Shown: positions 20,501 to 34,670, counted from the first letter of the stretch. The stretch is 64,000 nucleotides of DNA from Formicarius rufipectus (GCA_013399695.1 VXAU01000765.1:5235-69234), one strand, 5' to 3'. The notes: generated by a model not told the origin, from the sequence alone. Numbers and translations: made by a program.

Positions 20501-23500
20501 GCACAATTTAAACGTAAAGAAGTCATCCAATGCCTACCAATTTCAGAAGACCGTGAAATAAAGTTATTTGATGTAGCTTTATCAATCAAACCATACAGAT
20601 AAGTGTTTTAGTCTAAGAGTTTTTCAATTTATTGTAGCATTTAGTACAGTGACCACCAGAAAATGAGGATAGACATCTCTCAAAGCGATTACTGTTTGGG
20701 ATAATCATATCCAACAATTTGCAAATCTCAATGTTTTTCAGGAGACTCCATGTTCCTTGCTTCCATAATGATCCTATAAAAACTGTCATCATCCTTTCAA
20801 CACAAATTCAGCCCTCTTATCTGGCCTACTGTCCAACTTTTTAATCTTTTCTCTGTAACAGAACTTTTTTATCTCTTTTCTGGGCTGCCTTTCCCTGTTT
20901 CTGTTGCAATGACTCCCCTGATGCCACAAGTCACAAAATGTCCCTTTCCCTCTTCCTCTATGAACTCACATTTTATTTTTGCTCCCTGTGGGTTTATCTA
21001 TGTAGTCTATGAGAACATTCCTTAATACACAATAAAAAANAAAAAAAGACATGCAAAAGTTCAAATAGCCTTGAACTTTCTTCATAAATACAATCTTACT
21101 ACAGGATATTTGAGTAAGTAGTGTAAATGATATCAAATCCTAAAATGCCTCCTCTATCTCTTTGAGTCCATCAGCAATATTCATTTGCCTACTCCAGAAG
21201 TAGTTAATATGCTTTAAATCCAATCCAGCATGCCTGACTAGCAGACTGTAACTCTTCATTTATTTATATTATATCCTAGTATTGCCATGGAATTGTAATG
21301 TCTCCTGAGAGTAAAAGCCTTAGGGCTTGTGCATTATATGCTTAATCTGTTATCAACACATCATTTTGTTTCCCCTTATAGTTGTAAGTGAATTCTGGGA
21401 CAATATTATGTTAATACTTTCTACTGACAGACAAGATACTATATAATGAAAACAGGGTTTTCCAATTTATACAATGATGCACTTCAGCATTAATGTTGAA
21501 ATGAAAAAAAAATACATAATAAAATTGTAAGCATCTAAACCTGAAAACATTCTTTTTCTAGGCTCTCTGCCAAATGAAATTTTATGAGGAAGGTTGGATA
21601 GGTGTTAACATAAAAGAACACAGATGGAATAAAAGTTGTGACAGCATTTCTCTCCTCTTAAACCATCAAGTTTTGACAAAAATATTTTTCTGCAGATTGA
21701 ACACAGAAGAAAACTAAATTAAAAATTCTGGTTCACATTATCTTGCTCATGTATCAGTCTCATTTTTTAGCCTGGTTTTCTCCTATGGGGTATATGAATT
21801 TATTTAGAAACATTTATTGAAACCTTGAGTAACAACCATTTTGATGACAGCATTTTCATTTTACAGTCTTAATGAGCTCAAGAGAAGACGTTTCCAATTT
21901 TAGAGTTTCCGTTCAAAAAAGGGTTCCCTCAAAAGCCATTTCATGGACTTGCAAACTCCAAGAGTCTCAACTACGCTGCCAAACAAAAATAAAATGTGAC
22001 TTGTGACCTTCACATTTAGAAACGTTTTTATGTTTTAAATTGTTTCTGTAAGTAGACAAAATAAAAGGGGTCATAAAGGTGTAGCATTCTGAAATACATT
22101 TGTTTGTTTTCTATATTCTAAAGTGACATATACATAAAAGTCCTGCAAAATTCAATTGTTTACTCTGAACTGCCAAATGTAACAAATGTTCCCTTCAGAT
22201 ATCTCTACCTTGTTTTGGTTTAAGACACAGAGAATGCTCCTTTAGTAAAATACTCATGGAAACTACTGGAGTATGCTAATTGGTGTTATTTATTGAGTTA
22301 TAATTAGGAAAGGCACTGAACTGAAAAATCAAATCTGAACTACCTTTTATTCTGAAAAAGTTTGGATTCAGACCGAACTCTGATTTAGAACCCTGCAGTT
22401 ATCTTTAAATTATATGAGGTTGAGCAGAAGAAGCAATTCAATCTTCTATACCTCCAAAATACTACTGTTTATAACCCTTTGTTTTATGTTACATTTGTTA
22501 GTATAGTTGAATTTTTATACTATGAATAACCAAGATAAATGCAATAGATATGTACAAAAACATGTAAAAATTGTGAAATCTTGTAACTTTAGTTGTCTAT
22601 CTGACATGCACTCATTTTAATGAAGACCTGCAAAAAGTATGTAATCTAAATTCAAAGGGCATAACATTGACCCACAGTTTCACTAACTTTTGCCATTCTG
22701 TTTTCTCAGCTTGCAGTGAATGATTAATACTTTCTGTGCCTTTAAGATACTCTTAAAAAATTAAACCTTCTTTCTAATTGTATTACTGCCCATATTTTGT
22801 GTGGGTGTCAGCCAGAAGACAGAAAGTAGATAGTGACAATGTTTAATTGATGTATATTTATACATATTTTAACTAACCTTTTATATATTACAGAATGATA
22901 TTTCTTAGTTCCTGCTTATTTCTTTAGTTTTAAAAGAACTTGGAGTATTTCTGTAAGTAATACAGAGTTGTTAATAGGGCTATAAAATAAGTCATGTATT
23001 TAAATACTATATAAGGTGAAGAAATGGATCTATGAAATTATACAGGGCAGAATCTATACCAGGCATGTAGATACATTTTGAAAAGCTCCCTGCAAAGTAA
23101 GTCTTGGAACATGGTGTAAAGACAGCAATGTCAAAGAAGTTTGAAAGTAATGAAATAGGACAGTGTATTATGAACTGAATAACAGCACCATTGGAATATA
23201 CCCATGTGACTAATACACCCAGGATGATTTGCCTCCTTGTTTCTGCAGTGCATTGTATGGATTCACCAGCTTCTGTCCCCAGAACCTTGCGGATAGCTCA
23301 TGGTACAGTTCACCACAAAATAAAGACACATCTTTATTAGTTGCACTAACAAATAACTTTGTTCAAAATTCCTGTCACCAGAAACCTTTTAGTCCTTTGT
23401 AGAGAGGGCAGCACTTGGACACTCTACAATCAGTAGTGTCATTTCTACTACCAACTCAAGGTGATCTCCCTGGAAGTCTAACTTCCAGAAGCTGCCTATA

Positions 23501-25171
23501 GTTCCTGAATAACTTGTTTGCAAAGGCATCTTGAGCCCAGTTATTCCTCTAAATATCATGACAGCAGAACCTGAGCAAGGGAGTGTTTTCAGAACAATCT
23601 CCCTGGAGAACATGGTGTATAAGTAACCTAGGTATCCTAGGGTTTAGGGAAGCTTCCTGAGAAACAGAAGTTCACCATTAAAACCATTGATTTGCTCCAA
23701 ATCTACGTAAGCATTCTGCAGCTCAGGCAGAAGAGACCAGCTCTGTCTGACTCAGTGTATGTGACAACAATGTTCATTGAACTAGTTGGCACGTGGGGAG
23801 ATCTAACTTACCCACCTGACTGGAGGCCTATTATATGTCAGAAGAAGTTTTGATTTGTACTTCTTACTCCCCGGTTTAAGTAGCAGGATCACAGCGGGAT
23901 CTGCTGTGAATGTGATTCCTGTAATCTTTACATTCCCTAGTCTTTAAATATATATGATGAAATGGTGAAATTCTTAAACAATAAACATAAATCTCCCTTC
24001 AGCACCAGTTCCCCATCCTGAGCAGAAATTGAGGACTCATTTCAATGTTTAACCATGTGTTCTATATCAACAGCTTCCGATAAAGTAATATTCAGGGGTT
24101 TTTTGCTATGCCTGTAAATGAATTCCATGGTAGCAGTTGGTTACACCACCAATTACCCACCAAACATAATGTACGTATCAAATAGACACTGAAAAAATAA
24201 TGATTTTGGTGCTGACCTTTTCTTTCCATACCACTGATGTGTGTTAATGAACAATTATGTACTTGGCAAAAAACAGAAATCTATCTTATAATTAACAGCA
24301 TACTGTTATAGTCTTTCTTAATGTCTACTCACATCTATTCCATAACACCCTCTCTCTCTCTCAAAATCCCAGCTCTCACCCATGTGATCCTTAAATTAAA
24401 TATGTTGCCTGATCTCAGCCTTGGACTTCCCAACTTTCATCCTCATCATGAAAGTACCAGCACTTTTATTCCTCACCTGTGGCCCCTTTGTAGATAATTG
24501 AATTGTTTCAGAAAGACACAGTTAAACTCTTTAGAGGAAACAGGTAGAAAAGGACATTTATAGTTATTTTATAAAGGGAAACTGAGTCACTTGCTCACCT
24601 ACATGTTAATTTCTCAAGTCAGCTTGCCATCTTAGCAAATCTTTCAAACATATTTGCTTGAAATATATTTTGGTATCAATGGTGCATTTCAAAACTGAAA
24701 ACTAGGTTAGAGGCATGTATACACATTTCCCATAATCCATTTACTTTCCAGCCGAAGTAAGCATCCCTCTGTCTCCCAGTCTAAACGGTTAAACAGCAAT
24801 GTGAGAAACTGCAACAAGATGAGAGAACAAAAAGTGTTTGAGAGTATTTTCATATGATCCATTAGCTTCAATGAGCTGATCTGAGCATGAGGGAGGTTTC
24901 CATGTTTCCATATTTCCATGTTTCCTAGTGATGCTATTTTAAAAGTTGGGCCCACATTTATCACTTTGTATTATCCCTAGTTGATGTATTTTTCAAAAAT
25001 TGGTTATTTTGCTATATTTTTGAATAAAATTATAGTTTATAATTAGTTCAGAAAACAATAACTACTAATGAATTGAATTTGAAAGAGATTTATATAAGAT
25101 CACAGAAATCAAATTTTCACATAGTGATCCATAACTGTTTTTTTACTAGCATTGGTCTCTCTGATGCATGA
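17501..25171. other. long unique AT-rich stretch
   Basis: About 7.7 kb with no gene recognised. A weak CR1 3'-end-like patch occurs at about 17905-18000 (GGTCCTAGGCTAGCCTGGTCC-like). An undetermined base lies in an A-run at 21040. All open frames are under 90 codons and lack domains. Confidence 0.5.
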
Positions 25172-25402
25172 TGTCCTGGTTTTAGTAGCCAGGATGAGTT
25201 TCTCACTGTGTGGGTGCATATTCTACAGCCTCTATGCCATTTTTCCCATGAACTGCTCACAATAGGCTATTAGCAGCTATTGTCTGGGGCACAGCACGCC
25301 CCTCAGGCTACAAACTGGGTGTTTTGGAACTTCTGTGAGATAAGGAAATTCTTCTGCCTCCACACCCACCTGAGGGGTCATGTCTGCTAATGGCCCATCA
25401 GG
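25172..25402 (+). mobile_element. Truncated ERV LTR, 5' part only
   Basis: Begins TGTCCTGGTTTTAGT and follows the same block order as the LTRs at 13085 and 30064: CCCATGAACTGCTCACA, GGCTACAAACTGGGTG, GGTCATGTCTGCTAATGG, CCATCAGG. Homology ends abruptly at the undetermined base 25403. The remaining 500 or so bases of the LTR are absent. Either the element is truncated or the assembly has collapsed the rest at the N. Confidence 0.85.
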
Positions 25403-25405
25403 NGA

Positions 25406-26949
25406 CTGGGGAGGGAAGGTTGTTTTTTCTTTGCTCAGGGGTTTCTTTTTTTACTCATTTAGTTCTGGTTGTTTTTGTTTATCTTGAATACATAGTTAGA
25501 TAGATAGATAGATAGATAGATAGAGATAGATATACTATAGCTAGGAACTGTTATCCTTCAATTTATCATATTTTTATTAAAATTTGCTTTGAAATTAAAG
25601 GAAATTTGTCTCTCTGTTTTAGTTATAATTCTTTTTTTTCTAAGTTCTCTAAACTTAGACACATAATCATTTTAATTTTGTGAAGGAGTTTGTAGCTTTT
25701 AGTCACTTTCCTTCATGAGATTTCAGTTTTGGCATTCCATCGGCCTTACTAGAAAATCTGCAAAGCCATATAATGTATGTCATGCCATGAGAGTGGGCCA
25801 TGACAGGGGTTTCAAAGACGGGTTTTGTGCAGCAGCTGAGTCTCAGAATAGATGGACACAGATTACAGATTTGCATGGAAATACTGTCTCTGCCAAGCCA
25901 CTAGAGCATGACCATTTTAAGGCTGATAGTCCCCCATGCTCTTACCTTGTCAAACCTGAACTGCTTGAGAGTTCCAGGTGTGATGACAGAAGAATTTCAA
26001 AACAGACACTGAGTGCAAGAATATTCTTACCATATAAGAATCAAGTGTAAAACTCTGGCCAAATAAATTGGTGAGTGTCTTCTCCATTCAACTGTAAAGA
26101 AAATTTTGGAGGAAATTAAAAGGCAAATTAGTAGCCCAAACTCTAGGTACACTGAATTATACCTAAATGAGGTGCTTAAACAAACTGCAGTTGGAGGATA
26201 TAAGTTCTTTCTTATATATTTTATGAAGTTCCAGCTAAGATCTAGAATTTTTTAAAAAGTAATGTCAGAAGTTTCGTTGATTCTTTAGGTCCCTATATCT
26301 CTAGGAGGAATATGACTAATTTCACTAACTCTGTCTTGTTTTCGAAGTGTTTATTTTTTTCAGGATTGTGATTTCCATATAGAAGTGAAGGTCAACATTG
26401 AAATGCAACTTGCATAATCTCTGTTTTGTTTTCAGATGACTTAGTTCCTACACTTCTTTTAAATTATTTCTAATGGTCAGATTGGCAAGTAGAGCAAATT
26501 GTGTGCCTGTGCACATCTGAGAAAAAAAATCTGGGATTCATTTATCAAAACCAGGCCAAAGTTACTTACTTGTCTGAATTTTACCATTCATTTGAAAGTA
26601 TTCTGTGAAATTTTACAAATCATTATTTTCATTTTGTTATTGCTGCTGCTGTGGGAACAAATGAAGTTGGAAAAGTAGTTCACAAGGGAGGGATAAAAGT
26701 GTTGACAGATTATTTTCAAAATGGGGAAAGTATCAAATGGAGAGAGAACAAGAGAAAACATGAAAAAGAAAAGAAGTGGTGTGGACTCTGGGCCAAAACT
26801 TGCTGACAGCCAGGGCAAGGTCAAGGGGTGAGGGTAGGAACAAAAGAAACAGACAAGCCTACTGAGGCTTGTAAATAAAGATACTTGGCTGCAGGTGGAA
26901 AAGTTAACTAACAACTTTAGGAAGAATGTAGACCTAAAGAGGTGAGAGG
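25406..26949. other. non-coding DNA with a GATA microsatellite and one unassigned open frame
   Basis: Holds the (TAGA)n tract at 25497-25523 and a 111-codon plus-strand open frame at 25715-26050 whose base composition is less AT-rich than its flanks. The frame contains no domain I recognise. It could be a relic of an old repeat or a pseudogene. Confidence 0.4.
25494..25531 (+). repeat. (TAGA/GATA)n microsatellite
   Basis: About seven near-perfect TAGA units followed by an interrupted GAGATAGATATA end. Likely length-variable. Confidence 0.95.
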
Positions 26950-27556
26950 TGTTACAGGCACATACAAACTGTTACCCTGGACTGAAGCAGAGGTCTTGTT
27001 AATCAAGTAACTTCTCCTCGTTGGGACCCAGCTGTTTCAGGGAAGGTCACAAAGACTGAAGGTTTTGGAATATGAGTCCTTGGAGTAACCTCCTATAAAA
27101 TCCTGTTAGCAAAAAATTGGCTAGTACTTTTATTTTGGATTTTCTTGCCGTTAGCTGGTGTGACTAAATTCTGGAAATGCAGATGAATAGACACTCTTTT
27201 CTAATTCCTTAAAGTTCTATGTGTGTGAACCTGGCTGGAGGTCAACTGAAGTTCTAAGATTTTATCCCTGTTCACAGCACTGTGCTGGTACAACTACATT
27301 TAAAAGAGTAATGGTGTCTTGTATGTGTGCCTTTTTACTCTAGCCTGTCTGGAAGATACATATCTTGGGTTTGTTTGTTGTTGCTTTTACTGTTTTTCTT
27401 ATTTCATTGCTGTTCCCAGTAAATTGTTCTTATCTCAACCCGTGATCTTTACCTTTTGTGCCTCCAATTCTCCTCTCCATCTTGCTGCAGCAGTGGGGTT
27501 GGTGGAAACAAGCAAGCCACACTTGAGGAGTGTGGCTCCACTCCTAAACCACCACA
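26950..27556 (+). mobile_element. ERV LTR, 3' part clear, 5' edge uncertain
   Basis: The right half (about 27340-27556) has the R/U5 order of avian ERV LTRs: a T-rich block with ATTTCATTGCTGTTCC, TTCTTATCTCAACCCGTGA, a CTCCTCTCCATC block and a terminal CCTAAACCACCACA. The left half has only a plausible TGTTACAGG start at 26950 and a TATAAAA at about 27096. No matching duplication was found, so the 5' end may be truncated. The 121-codon frame at 27319-27684 is a by-product. Confidence 0.65.
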
Positions 27557-30058
27557 TTATCCTTAGTGTAGGATCTCAGTTGGATATATTAGAAATTTCA
27601 AAGTACTACCAAATAAAAGGACAAATGTTTTTCTTTGTTCTGCATAAGATGCTTTATATGCTGTCAACATTTTTTAAAATGTAGACTTTTACCTTTATAG
27701 AAGAGGATCTGGTTTCAACTCCTCACTTTAGTAATTTTCTCTTTTCTTTAGTGACTAAAGAAATCTTTTCCCCCTCCAACTTTTTTAGAATTTTCCTTTT
27801 GCATTTAGATGTGTATTGTGTTGTTAAACAGTGAATATTCCTGCTACCTTGTCCTAGTCTGATCCCCTTTTCTTCCCTCCAATCAGTTTTGAAGATGTCT
27901 ATGTCACTTTTTCCTCCACTAAGCCAGTCTTTGCATCATGAAAGAAAGTGCATAGGCGTAAATGTACATGAATAACATTACCAAGTACTAAAGTTCTTCA
28001 GAGTTCATGCATGCTCGAATGTACATGGACTACTTTCCAGGTGCCATAATTTAGTCATCTTCAAGTGTGTTAACCTTCAACTTGTATGCTTCTCTTTTTC
28101 ATTTCCCTATTTTCTCCCTCAGCATGTAACTCACTGCAGCATGCTAGGTTTTTTAAATTTGCCTCTCACTTTCCAAGGTTTGTTTTCATGACCTGTCTCG
28201 CAGAAGTCCATGTCCTTGTTGAACATTTTAGCCTCCATCTAATCTATTTAACCTGAATCTTCTAACTAAGCAGTCTAAGTCAGATGCATTACTGCCCTAG
28301 TCTGTCTATACCTCCAGAATGTGATTCAGTTCTAAAGTGGGGTGAATTACCTTTTGGAAGTTCTTGTGCCTTTATCTGACAGATAAGATGCCTTGGGTAA
28401 CACTATTCCTAATTTAAGCAATGTCAGAAATTAGTTGGAACTGAAACAAGTCCCACAGCTTACAAATAGGATGCTGGAAGACAAGGCTTTCCAGCAGAAC
28501 AGGCAGTTTCAGTTGCAATTCCAATAGATGGGAAGGAGGGAGAAATTAATTTTCATGCAGCTCTAGTCATGACACATGGCACAGTGCAGGCTGATGTTCT
28601 AGTTCTAATGATCATGCTGTGAGCATATAAGACATCATAGTTCTGAAGGAATACCTCTTTTGTATTAGTGAACTGAAATAATTGTTTGTGCTTTTATACT
28701 GTGAAAACCACAGTAACCAAGCAGAAGGTACCTGATCATTCAACTGTACTAAGACAGATTTTTCACAAGAAGTTTGTATAGTTAACATACAAACTGGAAA
28801 AGAATAACCCATTCAAGTATCTGAGATAATGTTAGGAAAAATCATCTTAGATAACCAATGCAGAAAGTTAAGGCTAATACCATGTATCCTGAGTAGAAAT
28901 TCTTCTATAATATACCTTTCCTCTTTGATTCTTATAATAATATTCCTCACATTAAGTATTGAGCTGTCTTCAGTGTTTCCAGAGTGTAGCTTGAATTTTT
29001 CCCATCTCAGTAACTAAGCATTAAACACCTTCAGATGTGATATTCACTTTGAGTACAAATTAGTAAATTCTGGTTCTGTGTGGCTGCTAATTCCTCCTGT
29101 TCAACTAAACCTAACAAATAAATGAGGAGAAATGGAGCCTTTCTTATATATCCATTGCAAAGGCACTGTATATTAAAGGTTGCTTTGCTAGCTACACGGA
29201 AAAACACTCGAAATAACTTAGCGTATGTGTTGGGGTCTTTGGTAATGTTTTTTTCCCACTCACAAAGATATATAGATTATAGTCTGTATGGCAGCCCAAA
29301 TCAGCAAGCATATCCTGATATTTTAGATTTTTCACTGGTTTGTTAGTGTCATATTGTACACAGTTTCCACAACTTTTTCCTGCTGCATGCCTGCAAGCAG
29401 CAGCTGTTTCATGTTGCTTTCTACTATGGGTGTCCCCAGGCTTTATAGCCTCATCTTTTAACATTATCCTTCAACTCAGTGCCTGAAATACAAATGCTCA
29501 AAGACCTGATTCCAAATATGTTTATGCAGGAAATGTGCATATCTTCATCCTTTGTCCCGGTTACCGTAATATTGGAGCAATGAGGCTTATAAAATGCTTT
29601 GCCTTTTTTTCTGAAGAATGAATGAATCAGTAAATTAAATGAATGTTCCCAGAAACTGACTGAATATCACACAACTAAGTGCCATATAACTCAGGGTAGA
29701 GCTATACATGCTGCTGGGTTAATATTTAGATGGCGGATGATTCACTGCATTCGTGATGCCTGTACTTATATTCATTTTGACCACATAATGTATAGAGTGT
29801 TGAAATGAAGGGTTATACTTCCATCAGGAGTAATTAGTAGTCAGGTCTGCCACCTTCCATAAAGAAGCAGAGTATATGACATTTCCATTTGCTATTGGGT
29901 ACTCAGATTCCCCACAAATTTGAGAGGTAAACCAACAAATATATGCCTAGTCTAAAGTAAGGCATTTAGGAGCAGATGCAGGAAGGTTGTATAGCTGATG
30001 AACACTTGCCTGAAGGTCAGTGGACATTTCTAATCACCTAAAAAGTAATTTTAATGAG
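27557..30058. other. unique non-coding DNA
   Basis: AT-rich, no gene or repeat recognised. Open frames at 28612-29464 are short and overlap on opposite strands. Confidence 0.5.
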
Positions 30059-30063
30059 AATAG

Positions 30064-30806
30064 TGTCCTGATTATATTGGCTGGGACCAGTTTGTCTCTG
30101 TGTGACAGTGGCCAGGTCAGCGTATTCTAAACCCTCTCTGTCATTTTCTCATGAACTGCTCACACTGGACCATTTGCAGCAGCTGCCGGAGGCACACTGA
30201 CCACTCAGGATACAAGTTGGGTGTTTAGGAACTTCTGTGAGATAAGGAAGTTTTCCTGTCTTCACACCAATTACTCAGGTGTGATAACTCCCCTCTGAGG
30301 AGCCATTAGTACCCTCACACCCACTTGAGTGGTCACGTCTGCTAACGAGTCATCAGGGATGCCAAAAATATGCTATGATTCATCTCGCAGAGTAAATCAG
30401 CCATTGTGAAAGTCTCTACTCTGGGCGTTCCCATAAAAGCATATATAAGCTTGGAGTTTTGGGACTGGTGGGGCCACTTGCTGGGTCTGGAGGAGGACTA
30501 GAGACTCAACAGGACTGTAGCTGCCACTCTTGACCAGACTGACCATCATCTTCACCAGCAGGTTTCTTCTTTCATTTTACTTTGTACTCACAGGGGCTGT
30601 ATGACACTCAGCACAGGGCCTGGTGAGCCCCTTTCTGTTCGTGACCCAGGGTGCCGGGTTATGCATCTGTTTTTGTGGGTCAAACAGACTTTTTCCTCTG
30701 TTTCACTGTCCTTATGGTGATCTTTTCATTAAATTGTAATTCTGACTTGTAGTCTTCTTGTGAGCTGGATTCATTTCTCCTGCTGGTTTACCTTTAAACC
30801 AGCACA
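30064..30806 (+). mobile_element. Solo ERV LTR, complete, plus strand
   Basis: Begins TGTCCTGATTAT and ends ...AAACCAGCACA, 743 bp. It is flanked by a perfect duplication AATAG (30059-30063 and 30807-30811). It is the same family as 13085-13836 and 25172-25402, and it is the best-preserved copy. A TATATAA box sits at 30442-30448 and an ATTAAA poly(A) signal at 30728-30733, in the order expected for U3, R and U5. No internal retroviral sequence is attached. Confidence 0.95.
30442..30448 (+). promoter_or_regulatory. TATA box of the LTR promoter
   Basis: TATATAA about 300 bp before the poly(A) signal of this LTR, the usual place for a U3 promoter. The related LTR at 13085 carries TATACAA at the same place. 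Whether it still drives transcription is unknown. Confidence 0.5.
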
Positions 30807-31675
30807 AATAGGTACAGAAAAGATGATAAGGAAAATGGAAACTATCTTTTGAAGCAAAATTAAAGAGCTTGACCAGTTTAGTCTAGCACAATGAAAGGCA
30901 AGCAGGAATATTGTAGTGGAACAGCTACACAAGGTGTGACACCTGAACTTCTTAAAACAAATTTTGGCTCCATCGGATGCAATTGCTTCTGGCGTTTGAT
31001 GTGGGAAGCTGTTCTCCATTGCCTTACTCAGAATGTCCGAACTTCCTTAGCTATGACATGCAAAGGTTAGTAATTTCCATCACCCCCTACTTGCACCCTA
31101 TTGTACTGCTGTATAGTTACAGCAGTATTATATTTTGCAGGAGAAACCCATGTTACTCATGTACCTTCTGATTTAAGTTCCTTGCACAACAGAACCCCAG
31201 GCAGCCCTCCTTAACTCATGCTTTCTCACCCTTGGATGTAATTTTAATTAAAAAGCTTTTACTTTAGGAAGCTTTCCTGACTTGTTTTCCTGACTTACTT
31301 TTTCAACTCTCTGACTCTCCTCTTGTACAAAGTTTTTGTTTACAGCTCTTGCAGAATCAGATATCAGTCCCAGCTGTTCCCTTTGTTTTAATTTAGTATC
31401 TGGAAAAGTATTTGATTTACAAATGCATGCATGCGAAGGATTTATAAGATGAAATTGCCCTCAACTTGCACCAACTAACTACTAAATTGCCTTTTTTTTT
31501 TTTTCTCAGTGCTGTCAAATATTACAAAATATGTTACAAAGCAGATTCCAGGTTCCCAAGCAAAGAAAATATGTGACAATAGATTTTGAAAAACCACTTG
31601 CATAAATAATTAGAAATACAACTTGCTCTTAAGGAAATAAGAGTTCAAATCCCCTGTGAATTCAATATCAAAGTT

Positions 31676-31722
31676 GTTTTTTTATTTGTTTGTTTGTTTG
31701 TTTGTGTTTGGTTTTGGTTTTT
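31676..31722 (-). repeat. TTTG-rich tract (CAAA on minus strand)
   Basis: (TTTG)n with GGTTTT interruptions. The one clear tract of this type in which the A/C-rich strand is minus. Confidence 0.9.
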
Positions 31723-34670
31723 TATTTCATAGTAGAATATATCAGAATCAAGCAGGTCCTATAGGATGCTTCTTAGTTTGACACTGTGTGAATACATCAG
31801 AATTGTGCAAACAAACTCATATTGAAACAAAATTTTAAAATGTCTCTGAAATCTTCCCCTCCTTTCCTGGACAGCTGTCTAAGAGGGATTGTTGAGTTTG
31901 GCATTAGATACACTAACCTAAATTCACTGTGTACATGTGTTTTTGGATCAATACATCCTCCTGCTTTCTGCAAATCTTGCTTGTTCTTGAGCATAGACTC
32001 TGCTTGGATGACATCCAGTTGCTGGTGTTAGCCCTAACCTGTCTCTTCCCTGCTCCTAGCATCCTTGACCCACCCTGAGTGCTCTGTCAGGACCTCAGAA
32101 CAAAACCATCACTTTCACAAAGGCAGGACGTTCCATATCTGCACTAAAATATTCAGTTCAAAAAAATCCTCTGAGTCTTTTCCCTGAGTCTGTTTTCAGT
32201 GCCATGGCCCATGGGGTCAGTGTAACATTTCCAGGAACTAGACTACACAAAGTTGGGATTAAAGAGACATTTTCAAGGTCAGAAAAATAGTTGGAATTAC
32301 GATGCATTTGTATGCTGTGTATAAAAGTATATAGGACCTGACAACACCCTTATTTAAATATAATTAAAAACATGGAAATTCTGCATATGAAGGAAGAGTA
32401 CCATAATTCACTGTGCAAACTTTTAATTACATGAATACAAGAAACCTTCCAGACTAATAGTAGCAGTAATGACAATAACAGCAACCAGACCCTCCCACCC
32501 CAAGCTTTTAAAGGCTCAGTTTTCAGTGTCTATACTGTCTACTAGAATTATGACAGATATTGCAGTAGTTGTGTAACAAAAAAGAAGTTGAGACTGCAAA
32601 AAAAAAAAAAAAATTAAACACAGTAAAAGAAAAATAACTAATATGCATAAAGACGTTATTATTTCTTTCTTGTTTACACTGTAATCATAACATTTGGCAA
32701 GCAGTCATCATTTGTATTTTACAAAGAAAGCAGATGCCCACAAGTAATTTCCATTACTCTAGAGCTGATCCAGCAAAATTCTGAAACACAAACAGAACAG
32801 AAAATGCATATTAACTTTTTTTATTCTGTGAGTATTAAACTTTCTATTTTTGTCCAGGTGCAGCTCTGAAGGCTGCAATGAGATGACTGTGCTTCATAAA
32901 AATAAAGTTTTGTCATGACTGTCTGTATAATGAATTAATAGAAAGACAATGATACTAATTAATTATTTAGGCACAGTACTGCTGCCAAATGGTTACTATA
33001 TTTTATGCAATATCAAAATCAAGGAAATAGCAATTAATAGGCAAAAGGATGGATATTATAATTTTTCCTCTTTATATTAAATTAATGATATTGGATATAA
33101 CCCTTGGAAGACAATTTCCTTTGAAATTCCTTGGGGTGAAAAGGGTAGATTCACTGAAAATTGCTTTCAGTAAAATCCCAGAGACTACTCTTGGTTTCTT
33201 CCTGTTTAAAGAGCAGTTTAGCAGTATTGGAAGTGGCTTGACATATATTTTGCAGAAATGTACCTCGATTAAAATTTCAGTAGATCAAAAAAAAAGTTAA
33301 AAGTATGTGAACAAAGTATTTATAAAGTAATAAAACAGTTTTCAAATGCTTGCACTCTATTCCTTAATGTCTTATGGGATTTAATATCTTTCTATAGAAC
33401 CAGAAACAGAGAACAAAACTGACAAAATGCTCATATTTAATCACAATCTTATACTGGAGCAAAGAAATAACATTCACACTTCAAACAAATGTTTGGAACT
33501 GAAATGGGCCATCTTTAGTAAGAACTAACAAGTTCAAACTCAAAACAATAAACAGAATATTTTTGTAATCTTTACTTAATACATAAACACAAACATGCAA
33601 AATGATGTTTTCTTGGTTGATTTGACACTGATAGTGGTATCTAAGGATATAGGACTCGCATTCATTAATGATGTGAAGCTTAATTGCATTTTTCACTCAT
33701 TGCCTAAAACAGCAGGTAAGGAATTGCAGGGTTGCTAAGTTTTCTGATTTTTTTTTTCAGATTCTGGCATGTTGAAAAATAGAGAAAAGATCTTTCTTAG
33801 TATTTTCTAATTTGTTTTTTTTTAACAATGCAATAAGGCCTCTCTTCAAGCCATTTGTAATCTGCTGAATAAAGGTAGAATGTGGAAAAAACATACAAAC
33901 TGAATCCAAAGTGATACAATTTTTCTTAAATGTGAATGAGGGCTGCATTTCATTTAAGAGGCAAAAGTTTAAATGTCTAGGTGGAAAAGAAAATTAAAAA
34001 AAATCCAACTATATTCTTTCATAAAAAACAATTTCAAAATATGCCTTGTTTAGTAATTGTAAATTATATTGACATAAAATAAAATGATCCAAAGAGGGAA
34101 AGAAAACTTGAAATATTACCTTTATGCTGGTTACATACCTTTAAAGGAAAAACAATGCTTTGGTTTTATAGATACAAAATCAGTTCCAGTATAAAACCAG
34201 GTACCAAAGTTTGAGGAAAGGCTAAACAAAGATTTCACTGTGGGGGAAAAAAACCAAAACCTTCACCTGTAGATCCTATGGTTTAGTAAAATCAAAACAG
34301 GAACTACTTTAAATATATTCTATTAATTTCTGAGCAACAAATATTCAGAATTTTTTTTTTCCTTTCCAGTATCTTTAGGTGTTATTTTTGGGACTTACCA
34401 TGTCTACTTACATAAGAAGTAGCAATTTTCTGGCATGAAATTTTCTGGCATGGGTCTGCTATGGAAATGCACAGATTTTGTGACAAGCAGAGCTCATGTC
34501 CTAATGGTACTTTCTGCCAACAGGAGGTATCTTATTCTAACGTATTTAATCTTTTTAGCCTCAGTATAAACATTAAAGTTTTCTGCAAACAGCAGTACTT
34601 GGCAAACCATTGAATTTCTAATTTCATTACTTTCTAGTGTCACTTAGATTAACACAACCATTTAGATAAA

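Noticed and set aside
27319..27684. 121-codon open frame beginning MYVCLF, hydrophobic
   Set aside because: It runs through the T-rich R/U5 part of an ERV LTR; the hydrophobic stretch reflects T-rich DNA.
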